The translations under genes and the position numbers were made by a program. A DNA stretch of 64,000 nt from positions 620,001-684,000 of the forward strand of contig LR877149.1 of NCBI GenBank assembly GCA_903995115.1. Reading direction: 5' to 3'. Source of the DNA: Angomonas deanei (taxonomy: Eukaryota; Euglenozoa; Kinetoplastea; Trypanosomatida; Trypanosomatidae). Under the pieces are notes generated by a model. That model saw nothing but the letters and a program-made list of their open reading frames with translations, did not search any database and was not told the DNA's origin. The number at the start of each line of letters is the position of its first letter. The stretch's first letter is position 1. Below, piece after piece: positions 10,148 to 19,142 of this stretch.

Positions 10148-11485
10148 TTAAGACACACCAATCGCCTGTTGTATCTTGTGCACCCACATCTGTGCCGTAT
10201 CCGGCGGTAGCGCCTGGAACCACATGGTCTTATTGTCACTCAAATTAATGGCAAACACGCCTGGTGAGCTCGCCACCTGTTCTGGGATGGTAACGACCGA
10301 GTTGACCTCGCTGACGGGAAGTGGGTCGGTTTCTTTTTCTCCCTTCTGACGGGAAATCACCAAACCACCGCCGCGCAGGACGAGGAAGCGTTCTTTCCAG
10401 ACATTGCTGCTCTCCTTGCGGACGTACCCCTCATAATAGATATCGGTGGAGATGGTACCGACGTGGCCCACATAGGTAAACGCCCCTTTATCCTCCACGT
10501 TGGTGTCACGGATCTCTCTAATATTCTCATGAATCTGCTTTTTCAGCGCATCGCTGACCAACTGGGAGTTGTCCACGCTCGTCTCAAAGTCGTTCATGAG
10601 CTTGATCATCTGCGGTAACTTGAAAAGCTCCGCACAGCTGGGGCGCTTGTTGGGGTCCGGCTGTAGCATAATCATACACAACTCCTTCAAGTACTTGCTG
10701 TACTGCGGGGGGATCTCACAATCACGGGTGTTGCTGCGGACTGCCTCGGCGAGGGCACGCATGCCTTGCCCGACATACGGCCGCCGTAGTGCCATCATTT
10801 CAAACAGTAGAATCCCCATCGCCCAGACATCCGCCTTCTTGCTGTACCGCTGGTGGTTCCACTGCTCCGGGGCGAGGTAGTACGGGGTCCCGCAGAAGGT
10901 GCTCGCCACCTTGTCGCTAACGGTACCCTCGTACTTGTGGCTGAACCCAAAGTCTCCTAGCTTGATGATACCACTCGTCATGAGCATCACGTTGGCGCCC
11001 TTGATGTCACGGTGCAGCATGCGGCGACGGTGGATGTGGTCGACCGCCATGGCCAGCTGGACAAAGGTGTAGCCCACCTCGTGTTCCTCAAAATAGGAAT
11101 AGTTATCTCTCGCTCGCTGTTTGATTTGCATATTGAGGTCCCCGGCGTCGGCGAACTCCATAATAATCAACATGAAGTTTTCCTCTATGAAGTCCTCAAA
11201 GTATTTAATGATCGCAAAGTGGTCGCAGGAGGCGAGGCAGTGAATCTCGGCCTGGGCGTACTTTTTATCTTTCTCCGACATGGAAGAAAGATCCATCTTT
11301 TTCGCGACGAGCAGCTTGCCGTCTGACACCCGACGGACGAGAAGGGCTTTACCGAAACTGCCAGAGCCTAGCTCCCGCACCTTCTCGTACTTGCTCGTCT
11401 TGCAGCCGCTGGGGCCGATGACGCCTTTGAACCCCTCTGCACCACTGGTGGTGTTGCTAGGGCCTCCAGTCGTTGCTTTGGACAT
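10148..11485 (-). CDS. NIMA-related (NEK) protein kinase with C-terminal PH domain (445 aa)
   Basis: Seen: ATG at 11485. The kinase domain spans about residues 33-290: glycine loop LGSGSFGKALLV (39-50), VAKK lysine (62/63), catalytic loop HRDIKGANV (158-166), DFG at 178-180, GTPYYLAPE (199-207), and the C-lobe Arg in KRPSC (281). A helical linker follows, then a PH domain at about 349-443 (IYYEGYVRK, WKERFLVLRGG, and a C-terminal helix with MWVHKIQQAI). Known: kinases of the NEK family fused to a PH domain are typical of kinetoplastids (NRKA/NRKB group), acting in cell-cycle and cytoskeletal control, with the PH domain likely binding membrane lipids or partners. All catalytic residues are present, so it should be active. 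Confidence 0.92.
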   Translation of the reverse strand: MSKATTGGPSNTTSGAEGFKGVIGPSGCKTSKYEKVRELGSGSFGKALLVRRVSDGKLLVAKKMDLSSMSEKDKKYAQAEIHCLASCDHFAIIKYFEDFIEENFMLIIMEFADAGDLNMQIKQRARDNYSYFEEHEVGYTFVQLAMAVDHIHRRRMLHRDIKGANVMLMTSGIIKLGDFGFSHKYEGTVSDKVASTFCGTPYYLAPEQWNHQRYSKKADVWAMGILLFEMMALRRPYVGQGMRALAEAVRSNTRDCEIPPQYSKYLKELCMIMLQPDPNKRPSCAELFKLPQMIKLMNDFETSVDNSQLVSDALKKQIHENIREIRDTNVEDKGAFTYVGHVGTISTDIYYEGYVRKESSNVWKERFLVLRGGGLVISRQKGEKETDPLPVSEVNSVVTIPEQVASSPGVFAINLSDNKTMWFQALPPDTAQMWVHKIQQAIGVS

Positions 11486-11709
11486 GGGAAAAAATGATAA
11501 ATAAATAAAAATATAATATACTTTTTTTTTTTTTTGCTATTTGCTAATGATCTTACGATAAAACGATACTACAGTAGAGGGAAAGGAAAAACATACAAAA
11601 TAATATAATATTAATCAAAAAAAAAAAAAAAGCAATCTACCTCACCCACTTCCTTTTCACATTTTAACTATACAATGTTCATTTCATTATATTCTGTGAT
11701 CTCTCTCTC

Positions 11710-12856
11710 TTACGCCTTATTCAGCAGCTGCCAGTCCCCCAGTACCCGTGGGGCCCGCACCTCCAGCGGACCCTCCCGCACCTTACGACTGCCTGGGTGT
11801 GTCGTGCCTTCTCCCACCTTTTCTAAGGTAGATAGAAAGGAGGTCAACTCCGCGGTCATGCGCTGTCGCTCCTCTTTGGTAGCCGCCACGGTTGGTCCTG
11901 GCTGCTCCGGTGCGGCGGACAGCGACAGACGGTTCGTATGGTGGTCGGTGCTCTCCTTCTCTTTCTGCTGATGTGCCTCCGACTGTTGCCTAGTCCAGTA
12001 CGTCATTTGTTCCCGTGCCTCTGGCCACACGGGGTGGGACTCATCCACCACCCGCTGCAGCGTCGTGTGCAACACCTCGGCAACTTAGTGTATCGAGCGC
12101 GTGGGACACCAGCACGTGCTGGACGAGAATGCTAGCGGCGCTGCGATCGGTGACGGCATGTGGTTTACGCTCCCGACTGTCGAACAAGGCCAGCTCCCCC
12201 AAGGTGGCGAGGAGTACCGCCGCCTTCTCCTCCGACCGCAGCGTCACACGCTTCCCGTCGTTATTAGTGAGAAGACGATCGTACTGTAAGGCGTCAAACA
12301 TGCGGGAGAGGCAGCGGGTGCTCGTGAGGTATTGGATCAGCACTTGCAGGTCGCGGGCTGGCACGGTGGGGAGGAGCACGGCAGTTTGCTTGAACAGGGC
12401 ACACTGCACATGGGAGAGGCCGGTGGTGGCGTAAATAGAGAAGCGATCCCCCACGACCAGCTCCCCGTCCTCTCCTCGGATAGGAATAGACTGAGACAGC
12501 AATCCGTCCTGCACGACTTTCTCTAGCGAAGAGATGAGCCTTTCCCGTCGTCGTGCCGTCCGCCGTGCGGCGCTCTCCTCCACTTCGTTAAAATCTAAAT
12601 TAAAGTGACGCGTGAGACTATCGTGGATGTGTTTCTCCCTCGCCGTGGCGCAGTAGGAGGTGGCAATGATGGTTCGTGCATGATGTGACACGGTGGTCGC
12701 GTGGGTCGCCCAGGCGTCTGCGGTGAGGGGGGCTGTGAGGTGCGCGTCACAGAGAATACAGTAAGGCTGTTCCTTCTCACTAGTCGTCGTCGCGGTGTGA
12801 CGCCGGTACCGGGAGAGGGCGGCGGTGGAGACAACGTAAGAAACGTAGCGCCGCAT
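11710..12856 (-). CDS. Mitochondrial-type U1-like zinc-finger protein, coding frame changes near 12,080
   Basis: Seen: the upstream part (ATG at 12856, MRRYVSYVV) has a basic, Ser/Thr/Arg-rich start like a mitochondrial import signal. A C-x2-C...H-x5-H finger (YCILCDAHL, WATHATTVSHH; residues about 32-60) follows, then a mostly helical region to TERKPHAV-like sequence. This frame ends at 12041. A second frame continues from about 12090 (VLHTTLQRVVDESHP) to a stop at 11710 and has no ATG of its own near its start, so the two most likely form one protein of about 370 residues. The join needs skipping one base around CTA-AGT-T. A sequencing or assembly error, a decayed gene, or +1 frameshifting would all explain it. 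No family recognised beyond the finger type; mitochondrial RNA processing is a guess. Confidence 0.55.
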
Positions 12857-13176
12857 TGTACTAAGGGTGACTAATTTATAAATACTTAAAAGGAAAGAAA
12901 AGATGGAGAGAAGTAGTGATTTAGCTTAATTTCATTTTCATAATTTTGCAGCACTCTTACTGAAGCATACACAGAAAAAAAAAAGTCATATTTTTTTTTG
13001 TTTTGTTTTAAATGAAATGAAAATATAAAAATTAAAAATAAGGGAAAAAAGGAAAGAAAAAAACACGCCCAGACGCACACTCCGTACGCACACTTCAGTG
13101 TACATACATCATTGCAACACGTCTGTTCCGTACTTTCTTTCTCTCTCTTTTTTATTTTATTTTAACCCCTTTCCTC
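12857..13176. other. Spacer between eL37 and the zinc-finger gene
   Basis: AT-rich with A/T-runs up to 10. It holds the eL37 3' UTR and the zinc-finger gene 5' flank. No gene or RNA is seen. Confidence 0.55.
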
Positions 13177-13428
13177 TTACGCCTTGGGGGTCTTGAAGTG
13201 GTTCGCGATGCGGCGGTTCACGTTCTTGAGGTAGCGGCAGCGGCCGGTGCCAGTCTTTCTACGCTTGATGGCCTTCACGGACCAGTTGTAGCGACGGCGG
13301 CTGGGGCGGGGGAAGGCGCAGGCGGCGCAGCGCTCCCACTGCACATGGTAGGAGTTCTTTCCGCAGCGGCGGCAGAGGATGTGGGTGCGGCCGTGGCGCT
13401 GACCCTGGGAGGTGGTACCCTTCGTCAT
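13177..13428 (-). CDS. RPL37: 60S ribosomal protein eL37 (83 aa)
   Basis: Seen: ATG at 13428, protein starting MTKGTTSQGQRHGRTH. The zinc-ribbon is C-x2-C ... C-x2-C (HILCRRCGKNSYH, ERCAACAFP; Cys at about 19, 22, 34, 37), followed by the basic RRRYNWSVKAIKRRKTGTGR segment typical of eL37. Length (83 aa) matches the eukaryotic family (about 85-97). Known: eL37 binds 5.8S/25S rRNA at the exit-tunnel side of the large subunit. Strong GC-ending codon bias fits high expression. It has one of the clearest splice-acceptor-like leaders in the window. Confidence 0.97.
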   Translation of the reverse strand: MTKGTTSQGQRHGRTHILCRRCGKNSYHVQWERCAACAFPRPSRRRYNWSVKAIKRRKTGTGRCRYLKNVNRRIANHFKTPKA

Positions 13429-13453
13429 GCGTGTTTATAAAATAAAATTTCCC

Positions 13454-13485
13454 TAAAAAAAAAAAAAAAGAGAGAGAGAAGAGTG
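13454..13485 (-). promoter_or_regulatory. Putative trans-splice acceptor for eL37
   Basis: On the coding strand a C/T repeat runs into a 15-T tract and ends directly in AG at 13455-13454, leaving a 25-base leader before the ATG at 13428. This is the textbook order of a pyrimidine tract plus AG used for spliced-leader addition. Inference from sequence. Confidence 0.5.
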
Positions 13486-13580
13486 AACAAGAAAACAGCA
13501 GCAGAAAGAAGAAAAAAGGGAAAAAAATATAGATTCGATTAAATAATAAATAAAAAGGATTTTATATGTGAATAATGTAG

Positions 13581-15647
13581 TCAAACATTATGATGGTTTT
13601 TTTGCTTTTTCTCTTCCTGTGGGTACAAGCATAACCACGTTTCCGCCACGTTATCCTCCTGACCAGAGGATAAAGGGATATGCCAGGCACTACAATAATG
13701 ATGATTATGTTTGGTTAATTTCTGTTCCTGTATGCAGCGCACCGCGGACGGTGGAAAGATCCACTCCACCCTTGTTTCTCCTTTTTTTTCTTTTCCTTTT
13801 TCCTTATTTTCAATGTAGGCACACCGGAAATGAATACAACGACTGTCTCGCCATTGGGCAAAATAAAACGGACTCATTAACTTAAAGAAATGATCCCGTA
13901 AGACATCGTTGGTAAACAAATATACATTTCTTGGATAACGTTTATTCTGTTTTTGTTCTTCTTCTTCGGTAGTTTCAGATAGGGTTAGTCCAGCCTGTAA
14001 CAAGTATAAGTCATCGTTAAGCGCAGAGGGAGTGGCAAAACAATAATGATGTTGTCGCCAGTACTGCACGATATCATATTCTTCTTTCGTATACCATAAA
14101 TAATTATTATTATTATGATTGGTTTCATTCTTCTTGTGCGTAAAAAATCCCAACAAGTGTCGTTCTTGTAAAATAATAAGTGGGTGTTTGAACTTTTTTT
14201 CGTGTAGTGCATCTTGTAAAATGGAATGCAGTAATTTAATGTCAATGCCAACGTCTACCGCAAACCGTGGAGGGACTTGATCCTTATTATTATTCATATT
14301 ATTATTGTTGTTGTGGTGTTGGAGTAACTTCCGCTGTGCGTTAAAGTCCACTTCTTGTAAATATAAATTATTATTGATTGTGTTCTCATTGGGATGGATT
14401 TGAAATTTTTCATACGCTTTTTTTACTTTTTTCAAATGCTGATATTCTCTTTCCGATAAATGGTCTAACTCACTATTAGGATTATTTTTATCGAGTAATT
14501 GAAAATAATATTTCAACTTTTTTTCCTTGGCGATGCCGTACCAGCTGGACAGACCATAGTACCCCACATTCGCCCCATCGATCAACAAGTCAATTTTATG
14601 CGACGGCGGAAAAGAATTTATAAAATGAACAAAACTATTTAATTTAGTTTGGGCAATGTTTTTTGTATTTTTATGTTTTCGTTTGTTTAATTCTTGTGGG
14701 ATGACTTTTTCTTTTAGGTCGGTTAATAATATATTTTTTTGATTCGCCGTGAATGGAAAGGCGGTGATGGGCGTCTGACAGCACGGACACACATTATGAT
14801 GATGATTATCCTTATTACAAAGTGTTATTTCAAGGACGCTCGCAGAAAGACGCACCCGTGCTGCCCACGGGATCAACACCTCTCGCACCAGACAGAAATG
14901 AGAATCCTTTTTATTATCGTTGGAGGGTGCATAGCGTATCTCCTGCAAGCTGTACTGTAAGTGTTGTAGATAATACTGAAAATGAGCAATGGACTGACTG
15001 TCCTCATCTGCTAAACAAAACAGACCCAAATAATAGAAATCGTCTTGGGTTAGTTTTATCCGATGCTGCACGGCGTTATTAAAGATGGCTATAATGGCAT
15101 TTCTTACGCTTTTCTGCTGTTTTTGTACATACAGCTGGCAACAGAATTGCAAAAAGGGTGAAATATTTCGTAACTTGGATAATGTATGATTCTTTTTATT
15201 TTGTGCTTCCATGTAGCAAAATAAATGATGCGCCGCCTCGAAATTCTTTTCCTGAATAAAAAATCGCAGCACCATGGAAAACAACTTTTCCTGTTTTGAA
15301 AATTCATTATCCCTATTATTATTATTATTGGTAGGTTGCTCAAATATAGAGAGCGACACAATCTTCTCGATCATTTCTTTCATGTAATGCACTTCTTGTT
15401 GGTCGTAACAGATATGTAAAGCGGCGGTGAGGGCGTCGTAGGGGATGGACACTTCATTCTTATGATGATGTTGATTGAAGTATTCCATGGTGAGGGTGTA
15501 GGCCCCCTTGGCGTCACCGGCTGCCACACACTGCTGGACCGACTTGCCTAGCGGAGGTGGTGCGCTGGGTGTATGTGTTATGTTATGGTACGAGAAGTAA
15601 AAATAAGAACGGCACCGACAAGTCCAAATGCTCTGAAGTCGCTTCAT
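13581..15647 (-). CDS. PRORP: Protein-only RNase P (PRORP), 688 aa
   Basis: Seen: ATG at 15647 (MKRLQSIWTC); an earlier GTG/TTG start at 15728 is possible but less likely. The N-terminal helical part has PPR-like repeats. A zinc site pairs CPCC (about residue 287) with late His/Cys residues. The NYN metallonuclease domain starts at IDLLIDGANVGYYGL and continues through ALNDDLYLL and YLFTNDVLRDHFF, supplying the expected Asp residues. Known: PRORP removes the 5' leader of tRNA precursors, and kinetoplastids carry nuclear and mitochondrial forms. The basic, Arg/Ser/Phe-rich start could be a mitochondrial signal. Two Asn-rich loops (near 14286-14310 and 14100-14115) are inserted without touching the acidic motifs, so the enzyme looks complete. 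Confidence 0.9.
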   Translation of the reverse strand: MKRLQSIWTCRCRSYFYFSYHNITHTPSAPPPLGKSVQQCVAAGDAKGAYTLTMEYFNQHHHKNEVSIPYDALTAALHICYDQQEVHYMKEMIEKIVSLSIFEQPTNNNNNRDNEFSKQEKLFSMVLRFFIQEKNFEAAHHLFCYMEAQNKKNHTLSKLRNISPFLQFCCQLYVQKQQKSVRNAIIAIFNNAVQHRIKLTQDDFYYLGLFCLADEDSQSIAHFQYYLQHLQYSLQEIRYAPSNDNKKDSHFCLVREVLIPWAARVRLSASVLEITLCNKDNHHHNVCPCCQTPITAFPFTANQKNILLTDLKEKVIPQELNKRKHKNTKNIAQTKLNSFVHFINSFPPSHKIDLLIDGANVGYYGLSSWYGIAKEKKLKYYFQLLDKNNPNSELDHLSEREYQHLKKVKKAYEKFQIHPNENTINNNLYLQEVDFNAQRKLLQHHNNNNNMNNNKDQVPPRFAVDVGIDIKLLHSILQDALHEKKFKHPLIILQERHLLGFFTHKKNETNHNNNNYLWYTKEEYDIVQYWRQHHYCFATPSALNDDLYLLQAGLTLSETTEEEEQKQNKRYPRNVYLFTNDVLRDHFFKLMSPFYFAQWRDSRCIHFRCAYIENKEKGKEKKGETRVEWIFPPSAVRCIQEQKLTKHNHHYCSAWHIPLSSGQEDNVAETWLCLYPQEEKKQKNHHNV

Positions 15648-16141
15648 TATTATTTCACTACAAAACAAAACCGTTTTTTGAAAGCATTCGTATGAAAAAA
15701 AAAAAAGGAACTTTAAAACAGAAAACAAAAAAGAAAGTAGGGCGAGGGAAGAACGTTCATCAAATACAAAAACATCTCAGTGGCAAAATACCAACGGAGG
15801 AACGGACAAGACAAGTGAACTCAGTTTTGCCATTCAAATTTGTTTTCCTTTTTAAATTTTAATTTCTGATTGAAACTAAAAAAACCTTTTTCCGAAAACA
15901 GTATTAAAACAAAAACGATATTGAATTTTTCTTTTACCTAAAGTTAGTGATCATATATCATTACTTTTTCTTTTTAGTTGTTATTTTTCTTCTTTTTGAT
16001 TATAAAAATTTTACCGAATTAAGATAGTTGGAATCAGCATTTGTTAGTTGGAAAAAAAAAAAGACGTGAATAAAAAAAAGAACAAAAAAAAAGATTCATT
16101 CGCTTTCTGCTTGTATACAAAAAGTGCACACAAGCATCCCT
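15648..16141. other. Spacer between RRM copy 1 and PRORP
   Basis: AT-rich, with A-runs and mixed sequence and no convincing frame. Its right end (16,095-16,141) matches sequence downstream of RRM copy 2 and so belongs to the duplicated unit. Confidence 0.55.
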
Positions 16142-16708
16142 TTACAGTCCCAGCGGTAGCAGCGGCAGAGGAAGTACCTCGCGCCGTGCCTCAGGGGCGG
16201 CAGTGCTGCTGGCGCTGCTGCTCGTCGGGCCGTCGCTGTACATGGAGAGCTCCTCCGGCGTCATCTTCCACACCTCCGACTCCGGGGAAGGGTCGTAGGC
16301 GAGGGCGGTCGTCGTGTGCTGCTGCTGCAGGAGCGAGGACTGCACCTGCGTCAGGTACTGCAGCCACGCCAGCTGCTGCTGCTGCTGGTACAGGGCGGAC
16401 TGCAGCTCCTGCTGCTGGGCCACCACGGGGTAGACCCGCTTCGCAGAGGCCTCCGGTCGCGCCAGGCGCACCTGCACCTTCGTGTGGTCAATGTAGTGGC
16501 TCTGCAGCGCCAGCACCGCGTTGCCGGCGTCCTCCTCGCGTGCGAACATGACGAACCCGTAGCCCTTGCACAGCCCCGTCACACGGTCCGTCTTCACGGA
16601 GTGGGAGAGGATGTGGCCGTACACCGAGAAGAGCGCGTACAGCTGCTCGTTGGTGTAGTGCGGCGGCAGACTGGCAATGTACACGTTGCGGGAGTAGGCA
16701 GTGTTCAT
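16142..16708 (-). CDS. Single-RRM RNA-binding protein, tandem copy 1 (188 aa)
   Basis: Seen: ATG at 16708 (MNTAYSRN). One RRM covers about residues 7-85, with RNP2 NVYIASL and RNP1 KGYGFVMF, plus a conserved basic edge (VRLARPEASAKR). A Gln-rich helix (YQQQQQLAWLQYL) follows, then an acidic SPESEVWKM segment and a Ser/Thr-rich tail ending PLLPLGL. Known: kinetoplastids regulate mRNA stability and translation with many small single-RRM proteins of this kind. Copies 1 and 2 are nearly identical through the whole coding region, while copy 3 differs at the C-terminus, so 1 and 2 are the youngest pair. Strong GC codon bias suggests good expression. Confidence 0.88.
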   Translation of the reverse strand: MNTAYSRNVYIASLPPHYTNEQLYALFSVYGHILSHSVKTDRVTGLCKGYGFVMFAREEDAGNAVLALQSHYIDHTKVQVRLARPEASAKRVYPVVAQQQELQSALYQQQQQLAWLQYLTQVQSSLLQQQHTTTALAYDPSPESEVWKMTPEELSMYSDGPTSSSASSTAAPEARREVLPLPLLPLGL

Positions 16709-17211
16709 GAGGTGAAGTGAATAAAGAAATGAAGGTCGCAAGGGAAGCGTAACTAGAAGAAGGAGAGCGGGAGAGATGCGTAAGAGGGACCAGGGCAGAA
16801 TAACCACAGTGAGAAAAGTAATACGTTTCCTGTTGTGCGTTCACTTTTTGTATTATTATTTTTTTTGTTGTTGTTGTTCTCAAAACGTGTCTGAAAGCAT
16901 CTTTTTGTTTTCTTATGTTTGTTCTGTTTTACTTACGTAATTTGAAATCGCAATCATGACAGTAAAACCGATTTTTTTTTTTTTTTTACCATTGTTGAAA
17001 AACTGTATAAATTGTTTCAAGAAAAAAAAGGGGATTCTCTTCTTTTGAATAATAATTTTTACTAAGAAGTTGGGTTTAGTAATAGTTGGATGAAAATAAA
17101 AATTGGATAAAAAAAAGTTTGTCTTTTTTTTTTTTTTTGAGGGCACAACGGAATGTTGTCACCGTTCGTTCGCTTTCTGCTTGTGTAGTAAAAGTGCACA
17201 CAAGCATCCCT
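16709..17211. other. Spacer between RRM copies 1 and 2
   Basis: AT-rich spacer with T- and A-runs up to about 17. It includes the leader of copy 1 and the 3' flank of copy 2. No other gene is seen. Confidence 0.6.
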
Positions 17212-17779
17212 TTACAGTCCCAGCGGTAGCAGCGGCAGAGGAAGTACCTCACGCCGTGCCTCAGGGGCGGCAGTGCTGCTGGCACTGCTGCTCGTCGGGC
17301 CGTCGCTGTACATGGATAGCTCCTCCGGCGTCATCTTCCACACCTCCGACTCCGGCGAAGGGTCGTAGGCGAGGGCGGTCGCCGTGTGCTGCTGCTGCAG
17401 GAGGGAGGACTGCACCTGCGTCAGGTACTGCAGCCACGCCAGCTGCTGCTGCTGCTGGTACAGGGCGGACTGCAGCTCCTGCTGCTGGGCCACCACGGGG
17501 TAGACCCGCTTCGCAGAGGCCTCCGGTCGCGCCAGGCGCACCTGCACCTTCGTGTGGTCAATGTAGTGGCTCTGAAGCGCCAGCACCGCGTTGCCGGCGT
17601 CCTCCTCGCGTGCGAACATGACGAACCCGTAGCCCTTGCACAGCCCCGTCACACGGTCCGTCTTCACGGAGTGGGAGAGGATGTGGCCGTACACCGAGAA
17701 AGAGCGCGTACAGCTGCTCGTTGGTGTAGTGCGGCGGCAGACTGGCAATGTACACGTTGCGGGAGTAGGCAGTGTTCAT
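17212..17779 (-). pseudogene. Single-RRM RNA-binding protein, tandem copy 2, frame-broken
   Basis: Seen: same start (ATG at 17779) and same product as copy 1, but one extra T on the coding strand (three T instead of two; plus-strand AAA near 17698-17702) throws the frame inside the first third of the RRM, between RNP2 and RNP1. The rest of the coding sequence matches copy 1 almost base for base and has kept its frame, so the break is either recent or an assembly artefact. Copy 2 would otherwise encode about 188 residues. Flanks are duplicated too (unit about 1,070 bp). Confidence 0.75.
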
Positions 17780-18284
17780 GAGGTGGAGTGAATAAATAAA
17801 TGAAGGTCGCAAGGGAAGCGTAACTAGAGGTAGAGGTAGAGGTAGAAAACGGTATGTGGGAGCAATCGGAGGAGAATATCACTTGTAACAACTAATAATG
17901 GTTTTTTTTTTTTTGGCACAACTATTATATCAATTTTTTTGATTTCAAAACTTGTCTGGAAACGTATTTTTCTCTTTTTCTTTATCCTTTATTTTTTTTT
18001 TTTTTCTTATTTTCCCGTTTGAAAGTGTACCTCTGGGTTTTTACGATATAGTGGTTGGGAAACATATAAATTGTATTTTTTAAAAAAAGTTCTTTTCTCT
18101 GAAGTGATTTTTTTTTTTTACTAAGAAGTTGGTATTAGTAATAGTTGGATGCTTGGAGGGGGCAGTTAAGTGTTTAACGAGAAAAGTGTGTTTAGGTATA
18201 AATAAACAACGAAAAATAATAAAAAAAACGCAATTCTTCTGAAAAATGACTTTTCAACATGGAAAGTCATCTGGGCTTGTCGCC
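17780..18284. other. Spacer between RRM copies 2 and 3
   Basis: AT-rich, T-runs up to 13, with a short CT-type repeat just upstream of copy 2 (17826-17846, coding-strand pyrimidine) that could serve as a splice-acceptor tract. No further gene is seen. Confidence 0.55.
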
Positions 18285-18860
18285 TTACGCGACGGCACTG
18301 GGTAGCACGCCGAAGGCGGCGGTAGGTGCTTGGCTGGTAGAGCCAGTCATCGGGGAGCTGCTGGCACTGCTGCTCGTCGGGCCCTCACTGTACATGGAGA
18401 GCTCCTTCGTCGTCATCTTCCACACCTCCGACTCCGGGGAAGGGTCGTAGGCGAGGGTGGTCGCCGTGTGCTGCTGCTGCAGGAGCGAGGACTGCACCTG
18501 CGTCAGGTACTGCAGCCACGCCAGCTGCTGCTGCTGCTGGTACAGGGCGGACTGCAGCTCCTGCTGCTGGGCCACCACGGGGTAGACCCGCTTCGCAGAG
18601 GCCTCCGGTCGCGCCAGGCGCACCTGCACCTTCGTGTGGTCAATGTAGTGGCTCTGCAGCGCCAGCACCGCGTTGCCGGCGTCCTCCTCGCGTGCGAACA
18701 TGACAAACCCGTAGCCCTTGCACAGCCCCGTCACACGGTCCGTCTTCACGGAGTGGGAGAGGATGTGGCCGTACACCGAGAAGAGCGCGTACAGCTGCTC
18801 GTTGGTGTAGTGCGGCGGCAGACTGGCAATGTACACGTTGCGGGAGTAGGCAGTGTTCAT
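18285..18860 (-). CDS. Single-RRM RNA-binding protein, tandem copy 3 with different tail (191 aa)
   Basis: Seen: ATG at 18860, with the RRM (NVYIASL, KGYGFVMF) and Gln-rich helix identical to copies 1 and 2. The last about 25 residues are replaced by SSPMTGSTSQAPTAAFG and a hydrophobic end, and a few internal residues change (TTKELSMYSEG). The 3' flank is unrelated to that of copies 1 and 2, so the duplication boundary lies near the C-terminal codons. This copy is probably the outermost or ancestral one. Role as for copy 1: an mRNA-binding regulator, inferred from family. Confidence 0.88.
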   Translation of the reverse strand: MNTAYSRNVYIASLPPHYTNEQLYALFSVYGHILSHSVKTDRVTGLCKGYGFVMFAREEDAGNAVLALQSHYIDHTKVQVRLARPEASAKRVYPVVAQQQELQSALYQQQQQLAWLQYLTQVQSSLLQQQHTATTLAYDPSPESEVWKMTTKELSMYSEGPTSSSASSSPMTGSTSQAPTAAFGVLPSAVA

Positions 18861-19142
18861 GAGGTGGAGTGAATGAATGAAGGTAAGATAAGCGTAACTA
18901 GAAAGAGAGGTAGAGGTAGAGAGAGGGTGACGGTTTGTTTTGTGTTGTAATAACCGTAAGATGTAGAAGGCAAACAATCAAAGATTACACCAAATCATTT
19001 CTGTGTTATCGTTATTGTAGAATACAAGCAAACAAATAAAAAGGGGAAACTAAATTATACATTTTATAGTGTGCATTTTTATTTTATGTTTTATCTTACA
19101 GATAAAGATAAATATAATTCTTTTTTTTTTTTTTTCGGTTGT

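Larger units (their letters stand above)
16095..18150. repeat. Tandem duplication, about 1,070 bp unit, covering RRM copies 1-2 and spacers
   Basis: The same coding and downstream words recur 1,070 bases apart (for example the shared 3' end at 16142 and 17212). The spacers share a segment around 17058-17094 and 18112-18150 and the leader words just upstream of each ATG. Between those islands the AT-rich spacer sequence has drifted, so the coding part has been kept alike by selection or gene conversion. Confidence 0.75.
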
